Made by a program: the position numbers and the translations under genes
The notes under the pieces: generated by a model
The model's database searches: none
What the model saw: only the letters and a program-made list of their open reading frames with translations
Told to the model about the DNA's origin: nothing
NCBI GenBank assembly: GCA_030374765.1
Contig: JARGXX010000001.1
Location: 868,001 to 932,000, forward strand
Length of the DNA: 64,000 bases
From: Agarophyton chilense
Taxonomy: Eukaryota > Rhodophyta > Florideophyceae > Gracilariales > Gracilariaceae
Direction of reading: 5' to 3'
Shown: positions 34,605-43,628 of the stretch, piece after piece
Position numbering within the stretch: the first letter of the stretch is position 1
Layout: each line of letters opens with the position of its first letter

Positions 34605-37600
34605 TCAGCATTGAGAACATATGGCTTGCTTTCAAATATTATACCACTGCTTTTGTCGAGCTCCTCCCTTCTTTCGGTACTTCTTGCCGTTTTTCTTGAT
34701 TGTATGACCGTATGAGCATAGTGAACAATAAGTGTCCTTCCCTTTTACTCTTTGATGTAAAGGCCTGTCCCCAAGCCTTTGCTTTCTGTCCTCGTCACGG
34801 TTGTACTTCTCTGCAATATCACGCCGGTACATTGGCTCTTTGACAGAAGTCAAGAAGTTCAATATCGGCACGACTGCATTTCCGTTACTACTTGCTGCGG
34901 TTGGTGTCCTTGCAATTGCTTCGGCTGCCTTGCCGTACTCTTTTGCGATTTGGCGCGCATAATCGGCAAACGAGAAGCACTTTGCTACATTCTTTCTGAG
35001 TTGTCTGAAGCTTCTACCACCAGCTCCTTCATAGTTCATTGGCAAATGTCCTTTCTGGCGCGCAAGGCACAATCGGTGCACCACCGCTGCGTTATTCACC
35101 TGAGCGCACAATAATCGCCCAATGATACTCACAATCGGATTCTCACCAACGTTAGTGTAGCATAAGCTAGTCATCGCTCTGCTGAATTCATCCACGCCAC
35201 CCTTGAGATAGTTCCAGTAAACGAAAGCGGTTGGACGTATCATCTGCGCAGGAGGAAGAGTTCCATGTTGAAGGGCCAGTAAGCGATAGGCCTGGCTTAA
35301 ACTATAATACGATGCGTAGGAATGAAGGTCAGAAGCGTGCGAGGTCTGCAGCAGACTGTCATACGCTTTCGGTATATTGGAGGAATCCTTTCCCCCCCCC
35401 CACTGAAATGCTCCAACCCGCACAGCAGACAAAATAAAGCTGTAGTTATGCCTGAGACTGGAATGAAAGTGTACAATGGTCACGTAGATCACTTCACCAA
35501 CTCCACCGTTGCCCCCCTTCGCCTGCACGAACACAATGTGATTCAAGTTTAGGCAGACAGAATGGTGCAAGAACTGTGTCCTGTGTCCGCCAGACGGGAT
35601 AAGATCGTGGAACTGCTTTATAGAAGCTTCGTTCTGTCCAACATTCTTCATATAGGTTAATGGAGCGTAGTTGTAACGCCTCTGGCGGGCAGCATCAATT
35701 GTATTGAGGGAAGTCATTGTCTTGATTTCCACCCCACATATATGCATCTCTCCTTCATTGTCAGCCAAGCATAAAATTCCATCGGGACTGTCTGACATCA
35801 TCGGATCCCTCTTTGAAGACACCAGACCAGTGGTGCGAATATATTCTATAATGAACTTCTTCATGGGATATTCCACTTTGTGGTTCTCAAATTGTGTACC
35901 CTCAAGGACATCATGGTCTTCAAAGAATGATGGCAACGCCTTTAAAACCTGAGATTCATTTACGTTGCCTTCCTCCATCTGTACTGTACTTACCAGAGGT
36001 TTCATCACCCACGATGTCAAGGAAGCCTTGTACAGAGCCTCTAAAAGCTCAGTTTTCTTTGTCTCGATTCTTTGGGAAGGTGACAGGTCCTGTACTGCTG
36101 GTGTCGATAATTGTGCAGTGTTGTTCTCCACTGAAGCTTTCAGTTCCAATGCTTTCTCAACGAGCTGTCTTTTGAGGAGGGAGTTTGGTTGTCGGTAACT
36201 GACAGAACTCAGGAGGTTAAGAATTTCATTTTTTGTCTTTGCTTGAAGACTTGTGGCAGTTGCCGACATTAGGCAAGATGCAGCATGTTCCCGTTGATTG
36301 AACGTGGGCTGTATATTCAAAGAGTGGCTCAGTAGAAGTAGCTTAGACATCAAGCTTTTTTTTGTTCCATTCTTCTCTTGTAGGAACGTTACGGGCCTAT
36401 AATCAAACCGTTTCCCGCTTATGAGAGATGCAAGAGCCTCGAGGTGGTCTTCATGATTGTTCGCCAAGGAACGCAGAAACGCCTGTGTTGTAAGTGATGT
36501 GTACTGGAATGCACGCCCCAAGAACCACCCGGGATCTCCGGACTGCATGATTGTGATTTCTACTACTTCTGAAAGCGCTTGCATAACCTTCATTCTTGCC
36601 ATTGAGTTAGTGCCAAAAGATCCTGTTGTGCTACTTTCTGTACCGTTTTTGGACAGTGAACGGTCAAATATCAAGTGGAAGAGCTCTCTGCCAACGTTTT
36701 TCCTTACCTCCTCATGCCCAGCTTTTGGAATGAGAGTAAACTGCCGTGCGGAAAATATGCGATCATTGTTATGATACATGGCAGCTATACGGCCACTCAC
36801 GCTTTCGCGGTACACAATTGCTTCAACAGTTCGTCCAGTTTTCGTTTTTCGCTTAGCGCTATAAACTGCTCTGCACCCTGATTCACTCACCACCACTCCT
36901 TTATGACGCTTTCGAGTAGCCCCTTGGCCGAAAAAGAACAGGTAATCAAGACTTCGCTTATACGTGCCTGTTACAGTGGCGCCAATACGATTTGTTATAT
37001 ATTCTACAGTTTCCTTTCCATTGTAGCCGCGGTCTGAAGCAAACAGAGCGTCGGTCATTGTTCGTACCGGTCCTGCGGTCGGTACACCTTGCATCAGCCT
37101 CACCAAGCGCTCCCACGCGTCGATATTCTTCTCTACAGGCCTAGAATAGTGACTGAATAAAAAGACGGGATTCAAAGCGGAGCACCTTGCGTTATTGACA
37201 GGCCCCAAAGCCTTTTGCGGATTATTATTGTGGGACATCATGGTCAACTGCGCAACTGCTCTGGACCGCAGTCTTTGATGATCATCGTCTAGACTGAAAC
37301 TTGTTACACCATGTACATACAGAAAGAGTCTATTCACCGCCGCCAATTCATCTTCAAGTTCAGTGATCATTGCATTCGCCCTTTGCGAAAAGTGAGACCA
37401 ACCATCTCCGAGATTTTCTACGCGTTGTCTTCGACCAACAGTGCAAGACATTGCACACCATATATCTGCGTATAGGGAATTAGATATGCCCATTTGAAAG
37501 AAAAACTCCTCGTTTCGGTGTGCGGTTATGGTAGTCACTGAAGAAGAGTAGGATGCTGCCAAAACATGCAAGATGAGAACTCCCTTGAACTCAAAAGTTG

Positions 37601-38594
37601 TAGCTGATTTTTGTCTTCTATCTTTGAGAATGCGATTTACGTTTGAAACTACCTTGAGCAAAACATGTTCTGGAAGAAACACGTCCAATTTATTCAATCG
37701 TGTCAAGTTAGTCTGTGTGATTATATTTCTAATACCAATCCCTTCTTCTACTTCTTTAGTTACTCGTTGGAGAATATGATTGGTCTCTGAAAGAAATCGC
37801 TTGCCAAGTCAGTCATTGATTCCATCAATGTCGATTGAAAAAGACTGAAACGGCGACGCATAATTCCAGTTCTCAAGACCTTTGAGTTGTCCTCGTGTTT
37901 CGTCGTTCAAAATCTCGCCGTCGGCATGGGTTGGCTCTATAGAGTTAATCGAATCAATTCTGCCGTCCAGGAGATTCTCCATATCCAAGTCAAACAGGGA
38001 TGACCATACGTCCTGAACAACAATCTGTTACGCGTTGTAAGCGTTTGATGAGACCGACATGCTCATCCTCTGCGAAATGTTCCCTGAAAAATCTGTACGC
38101 AACTGCTGAAGTTCTTCGTCCATGATTTCTGGGTGTTGAGAAGAGTGTACAGACTCTTCATGTGAACAATCAGTTTCTTTGTTGCTGGCTTGTGTGATCT
38201 CAGGGTTTTAGAGACTATCATCCTCCTCTCCTTCTGATTTAAACATGAATAAAACGTGTTCTTAATTGTATTTGTTTGTTGTTGGCGAGAGCGTTATGTT
38301 TTGTTCAGGATCTGTAGGATACATTGGTTCTTGATCATCTGGTTGGACAATATCCTCCTGCGATAGATGACACAGCGCCTCTGGCTCATGATCAGACAAT
38401 GAACGCACCGCAGGTGACTGAAGGGCCAGATCGTAGTTCTGAACGTAAGACAATGCATGATGAGGACTGTCATGTTCGGGAGAGTGAGTGATTTTATAAA
38501 TCTGTGGACAGCGTGTCTTGCAAACCGTGCTCGCTTGTCGTCGAGACTGTGACATGATGCTTAGGAGCGCTTGCGAACTTATGCGATTTCGCAA
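34605..38594 (-). pseudogene. Giant DDD transposase with embedded PD-(D/E)XK nuclease
   Basis: One frame runs from 38594 to beyond 34632. Its last 1024 codons (37706-34632) are open. The transposase core shows Asp in FSLDDDHQRLRSR (about residue 140 of that stretch), Asp224 in FASDRGYNGKE and Asp839 in LKGGVDEFSR, matching the three-Asp pattern of PiggyBac (DDE_Tnp_1_7). Between the second and third Asp lies a roughly 600-residue insert with a YqaJ/lambda-exonuclease-like nuclease: QMEEGNVNE (Glu584), SDSPDG (Asp642), VEIK (Glu660, Lys662). The C-terminus starts a Cys-rich domain (TYCSLCS) that is cut by TGA at 34632 and 34605, at Cys and Trp positions of the second copy. Four more in-frame stops lie upstream (38262, 38208, 38028, 37809). 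There is no frameshift. Role inferred: cut-and-paste transposition with an extra nuclease of unknown purpose. Confidence 0.75.
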
Positions 38595-38607
38595 GGTGAA
38601 CTTAGGG

Positions 38608-38796
38608 TCCCGCGGGGTGAGAAGTGGGTCCCACTGGGTGAGGGATGGGTGAGGGATGGGGTGATGTCACCCTGACTTAGGGTGAAGTTCACCCAGGAGC
38701 GGGACTTCCTCACCCTGCTAGGGTGAAGTGGGACCTCCTCACCCCAATTTCACCCAAAAAAAAGGTGATGAAATTCATCACCCCACGAGAACGGGG
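38608..38796 (-). repeat. Right terminal inverted repeat
   Basis: About 189 bp, the inverse of 32936-33114, adjacent to TTAG at 38797-38800. It is slightly longer because of an extra tgagggatggg-type unit. Confidence 0.85.
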
Positions 38797-38800
38797 TTAG

Positions 38801-39219
38801 CCCTGTGCCGTACGAAATTGTGATACCGAAATTCGCTAAAACTCCAAAAAGGCGCCTAGAACTTCTCTATGTTACTCTTTTGCCTCAATTATCGCCATGA
38901 ATGGAAGGCTCTGAGTAAGAGATTCGATCGGTGCTAAAATGAGATCGAACGGAGCAGTAATCTTCAAGATATGGGAATGGGGAGCCAAAGAAAAAGCTAA
39001 AAGTAAGTTTACCATTAAAAAGATCTCCAAAACAAGAGAAAGCGGCCTTCGGCCGCAGGCGGCGCTGCGCGCCGCGGTCGTTCTGCTCGACTATTTCGTT
39101 TCTATGAAGCTCATTATACTATGCTTGAGCTTTTAGTAGCGTTTGTAGCTCTAAGCGTAGCCTTTTGCAGAGATATAAGGCCAAGCTTGCTGAAGATTCT
39201 ATTATTGACAGTGTCGACG
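38801..39219. other. Spacer with GC-rich palindromes, no gene seen
   Basis: No coding frame is supported. A perfect hairpin gcggcc-ttc-ggccgc lies at about 39042-39056, followed by a second GC-rich palindrome. The segment ends CAGTGTCGACGTACAG, a sequence also found inside the tandem repeat at 54661-54925. Confidence 0.5.
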
Positions 39220-39224
39220 TACAG

Positions 39225-39897
39225 TGTTGAGGTTTGGTCGACTGTGCCCCCAAGCCCTTTGGAGTGTTGGAAATAGTGGAAAACAAAAAGTGGATTTAAG
39301 CATGGGCACTTTTGGGCACCCTCCGCGGAAAAACGCATATGCGCCTCATCTCAATCTCAACGTGAAACGGCCATCTGATTGGCTACTGCAAATGCCCTCA
39401 TGCAACGTGGTATGGACAAGTGGTCTGGTTCTAATGGGGCGTGTTGGGGCTTCGGCCCAAGTGGAGCGATTTGATTGGACGAGAGCGCTGAATGAGCACG
39501 GGCTATGCAGTTGGAGAGAATGTGCGAATGTGGGCTGGATACGGGGTTTGGCCGTAACAGCCGAATCTGGGCTGCGCGGGGTGGTTGGCACTGGCGCACC
39601 ACTTTGGATGATTTTTTGAGTTTTTATTTGATATGCTTCATGTTTGAAATTGTTTTGGCGCGCAACTCCTCGTCGCACAGTGGCAAGGTGTGAGACGTGG
39701 GTCACCCGCCGACGGTCAGCACCGGCGGCGGAACTGCGTGCGAGGTAGATATAGTTTTCAATGACGGTCGCCAACGATCGAAGTAAATTGTGAAGGCTGA
39801 CTACCTTCCTTTGTTTCTCTTCTTTTATTTTTCTCTTCTTCTCGTCTTTTCCCCCTCTTCTTCCTTTTCCTTTACCTAACCTGCGCTCACGTTGTGA
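39225..39897 (+). repeat. Array LTR1
   Basis: 673 bp, TGTTGAGG to TTGTGA, preceded by TACAG and followed directly by the PBS GGTTATGGGCCCAG (39898-39911). Confidence 0.93.
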
Positions 39898-40241
39898 GGT
39901 TATGGGCCCAGAGCGTCGACTCTTCGCAGACGTCACGCTCTACTAACATTTATTTGGATTCAAGAAGATTCCCTACTGCGACAGGTGCGCGATCTACGAC
40001 TAACGCTCATCTGGATTCAAGAAGTTATTTTGTTTTGCGACAGGCGTGTACCCTGCGGACTTCCTCCTTGGTGGCGAAAACATATCGCGTTTGTTAGTAC
40101 CCCCTTGGCACGAGACCGGGAAGTCTGCCAAATCCTGCTCTCCGTCCGTAGAGTACGGAGGTCGATGAATTGGGCTTGGAAGTGTAGGAGCAACCGTACT
40201 ACACCGCACGACCGCGCTACTTTCCCGCAAGAGGCTAGCTT

Positions 40242-40464
40242 GGGTCAACTGGGGGAAGTGTATCTTGACGACACCCCTCCTTGGGACGCCTCGTAGGGAC
40301 TAAAAGCGCCGGACTCTGAAGTGCGCAGAGTTCGGTAGGTAATCAAAGCGTACCTCACCTGGAGAGAGTAACCAGGGTCCAGGGGATCATCCTTTAGGGT
40401 AGCGGAGGTAGTTTCTCCCGCCAGTGCGCCCGCCTACCTCGAGCAAGTCTCGGTAGGTTCAATC
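40242..40464 (+). other. Structured leader RNA module, family A reference copy
   Basis: It starts 344 nt after the PBS. From 5' to 3': GGGTCAACT, a hairpin with loop around TAT, CCTCGTAGG hairpin, ACTCTG...CAGAGT hairpin, GGTA...TACC hairpin, CCTGG...CCAGG hairpin, CCTTTAGGG, GCGGAG...CTCCCGC hairpin, invariant GCCAGTGCGCCCGC (40420-40433), CCTAC...GTAGG hairpin, TTCAATC. Most hairpins have a paired equivalent of different sequence in family C. It could serve packaging, dimerisation or translation; the sequence does not say which. The gag ATG lies 346 nt downstream. Confidence 0.6.
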
Positions 40465-40810
40465 AAGAAGTTTCAACCCGGAGTCGAGAAGTTTGTCTGT
40501 TCCGGGTACGCCTTCTGCCACTGCCCGTGAGTATACTCCAAGCGTGGGAGCACCCGAGCTCCGCTTGTGATCGCGTACGAGACGCGTCTCGGTGAGCGTT
40601 GCAGGCTACGTCAAAAGTCTCCGCTGTCGTCCTCGCTGTCGAACGTTTGAGTTGGGATACTCCGTTCGGGCAAGCTCGGCCACGAATTCATCACTGCTCG
40701 TGGCCCTTTTGTTAAACTTCCCAAGGCATTGAGTCCCTCACTCTGCTTCCCTCTACTAATTAATTTCGTTTGGTTCCGTTCTATCTGCTCCGTGGATAAC
40801 AGACTGAAAT

Positions 40811-42094
40811 ATGTCGGACACGGAAATGGAATCCGAAAGTACTACCGGGATGAAAATCCCTCGTTTTCATGGAAGGCGTGGTGATGATTATGCCCTATGG
40901 CGCCATCGCCTTCGTGCTGCATGCCGTGTTAAAGGTGTGTGGAACGTTGTGGAATCCGATTCTGGATATTCAGCAACTACTGAAGCAACATCGGATACCG
41001 CTATTGATAGCGCTCGAGTTGTCGCCAAGCGCGAGAAGGCATGTGGAATCATAATATGCGCCTTGGGTGATGCGCCACTTCGTGTGGTCATGGATGTCGA
41101 CGACGACCCGGCGCGCATGCTCGCATTACTTGATGCACGGTATGCGTCCAATCGTACTGTATCCAGAATTGCTGTGCAGACTCAACTATTCCGTATGGGA
41201 TACAATGGTCAGAATATGTCAGGCTATGTGGACCAGTACACGGCGTTATTTGCTCAGTTAGAGCGCATGGGGAAGGATGCGGCAGTACCGGAGTCGCACA
41301 AAGCTCCCATGTTACTTGCTTCTATTGATCCCAATTGCACACTGGAGTCTACTGCTGCAGCTCTTCGAACCAAGGATATCGCTGAGCTTACATGGGACTA
41401 CGTGGCCACGACCCTCATAGATGAATACAACGCGAAACAGGTGTCTGCAAGGCCGTCTGGACGTAGTTCACGTCGCAAGAAGAAGGGCAGGAAAAAATCT
41501 GGTCGACATTCTGAATCGACTAATCGTACCCGCAGTAGTGCAAACAACGAAGATGAGGAGTCTGATGGTCACTCCGACATTGAGTCTACTGCTCGTGCAC
41601 TTGCTGCCGCCTTGAGATCGTCATCATTTGATCGTTCAGGATCGAGCAATGGACATCATTGCGACTTCTGTGATCGCGATGGACACACACAAGATCGTTG
41701 CTTTATGAATCCGGACAACCCGGACAACCACTTGCCGCAGAGTATCCTCGATAAACTGTCGCCACAACCCAAGCGAATGGGTGCCAGTAGTGGTAGAAGC
41801 GCCTCGAGCAAGTCTTCTGGAAAGTCTGGCAAAATCGAAATTGCTGCTGCAACTGTGGAAAGGACCACTATAGTTCCGCCGAATGACCTGAGTACCTACG
41901 CAGACAGCGGTGCGACAGTACATTGCTTCCATTCTGTTTGTGCGTTCGTGCCCGGTTCACTTGAACCTTGCGACGAAAGGACAGTGATGCTTGCCGATAA
42001 CACATCTGTTACATCTAAACAACGCGGAGAGGTGATCATTCCTGTTGAGGTTTGGTCGACTGTGCCCCCAAGCCCTTTGGAGTGTTGGAAATAG
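40811..42094 (+). pseudogene. Truncated gag-protease of the first array unit
   Basis: It is identical in layout to the full copies up to GEVIIP (42042), including the zinc knuckle and the protease DSG. It is then replaced by LTR2, so the frame runs into the LTR and stops at 42094. Integrase, RT and RNase H are absent from this unit. Confidence 0.92.
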
Positions 42095-42715
42095 TGGAAA
42101 ACAAAAAGTGGATTTAAGCATGGGCACTTTTGGGCACCCTCCGCGGAAAAACGCATATGCGCCTCATCTCAATCTCAACGTGAAACGGCCATCTGATTGG
42201 CTACTGCAAATGCCCTCATGCAACGTGGTATGGACAAGTGGTCTGGTTCTAATGGGGCGTGTTGGGGCTTCGGCCCAAGTGGAGCGATTTGATTGGACGA
42301 GAGCGCTGAATGAGCACGGGCTATGCAGTTGGAGAGAATGTGCGAATGTGGGCTGGATACGGGGTTTGGCCGTAACAGCCGAATCTGGGCTGCGCGGGGT
42401 GGTTGGCACTGGCGCACCACTTTGGATGATTTTTTGAGTTTTTATTTGATATGCTTCATGTTTGAAATTGTTTTGGCGCGCAACTCCTCGTCGCACAGTG
42501 GCAAGGTGTGAGACGTGGGTGACCCGCCGACGGTCAGCACCGGCGGCGGAAGTGCGTGCGAGGTAGATATAGTTTTCAATGACGGTCGCCAACGATCGAA
42601 GTAAATTGTGAAGGCTGACTACCTTCCTTTGTTTCTCTTCTTTTATTTTTCTCTTCTTCTCGTCTTTTCCCCCTCTTCTTCCTTTTCCTTTACCTAACCT
42701 GCGCTCACGTTGTGA
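42043..42715 (+). repeat. Array LTR2
   Basis: 673 bp. It differs from LTR1, LTR3 and LTR4 at two clear sites (gtgggtGaccc and ggaaGtgcg, where the others have C at each), marking it as coming from a different element. The PBS follows at 42716. Confidence 0.93.
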
Positions 42716-43059
42716 GGTTATGGGCCCAGAGCGTCGACTCTTCGCAGACGTCACGCTCTACTAACATTTATTTGGATTCAAGAAGATTCCCTACTGCGAC
42801 AGGTGCGCGATCTACGACTAACGCTCATCTGGATTCAAGAAGTTATTTTGTTTTGCGACAGGCGTGTACCCTGCGGACTTCCTCCTTGGTGGCGAAAACA
42901 TATCGCGTTTGTTAGTAACCCCTTGGCACGAGACCGGGAAGTCTGCCAAATCCTGCTCTCCGTCCGTAGAGTACGGAGGTCGATGAATTGGGCTTGGAAG
43001 TGTAGGAGCAACCGTACTACACCGCACGACCGCGCTACTTTCCCGCAAGAGGCTAGCTT

Positions 43060-43282
43060 GGGTCAACTGGGGGAAGTGTATCTTGACGACACCCCTCCTT
43101 GGGACGCCTCGTAGGGACTAAAAGCGCCGGACTCTGAAGTGCGCAGAGTTCGGTAGGTAATCAAAGCGTACCTCACCTGGAGAGAGTAACCAGGGTCCAG
43201 GGGATCATCCTTTAGGGTAGCGGAGGTAGTTTCTCCCGCCAGTGCGCCCGCCTACCTCGAGCAAGTCTCGGTAGGTTCAATC
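43060..43282 (+). other. Structured leader RNA module (array unit 2)
   Basis: This is the same module as at 40242-40464, with one visible difference in the sequence just downstream (CCCGAAGTC for CCCGGAGTC). Confidence 0.55.
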
Positions 43283-43628
43283 AAGAAGTTTCAACCCGAA
43301 GTCGAGAAGTTTGTCTGTTCCGGGTACGCCTTCTGCCACTGCCCGTGAGTATACTCCAAGCGTGGGAGCACCCGAGCTCCGCTTGTGATCGCGTACGAGA
43401 CGCGTCTCGGTGAGCGTTGCAGGCTACGTCAAAAGTCTCCGCTGTCGTCCTCGCTGTCGAACGTTTGAGTTGGGATACTCCGTTCGGGCAAGCTCGGCCA
43501 CGAATTCATCACTGCTCGTGGCCCTTTTCTTAAACTTCCCAAGGCATTGAGTCCCTCACTCTGCTTCCCTCTACTAATTAATTTCGTTTGGTTCCGTTCT
43601 ATCTGCTTCGTGGATAACAGACTGAAAT

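Larger units (their letters stand above)
32936..38796 (-). mobile_element. PiggyBac-like DNA transposon with long inverted repeats
   Basis: The element is 5861 bp bounded by terminal inverted repeats (32936-33114 and about 38608-38796) and flanked by a TTAG duplication (32932-32935 and 38797-38800). Ends read CCCCGTTNTCGTGGGG inward from both sides. PiggyBac elements duplicate TTAA and begin with CCC, so TTAG next to CCCC is a close variant. The single recognisable gene is the large minus-strand transposase. The interior between the left repeat and the gene (33115-34604) holds unassigned short frames. In-frame stops make this copy defective as read. Confidence 0.85.

Noticed and set aside
39346-39936. 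Antisense open frame of 196 codons across the family A LTR, repeated at every LTR
   Set aside because: It lies entirely within the LTR and PBS, is interrupted or shortened in several copies, and has composition explained by the purine-rich antisense of the LTR. Not a gene.
39985-40296. 103-codon frame in the family A leader, present in all copies
   Set aside because: Conservation follows from the recent common origin of the copies. The frame overlaps the structured RNA module and has no recognisable domain.
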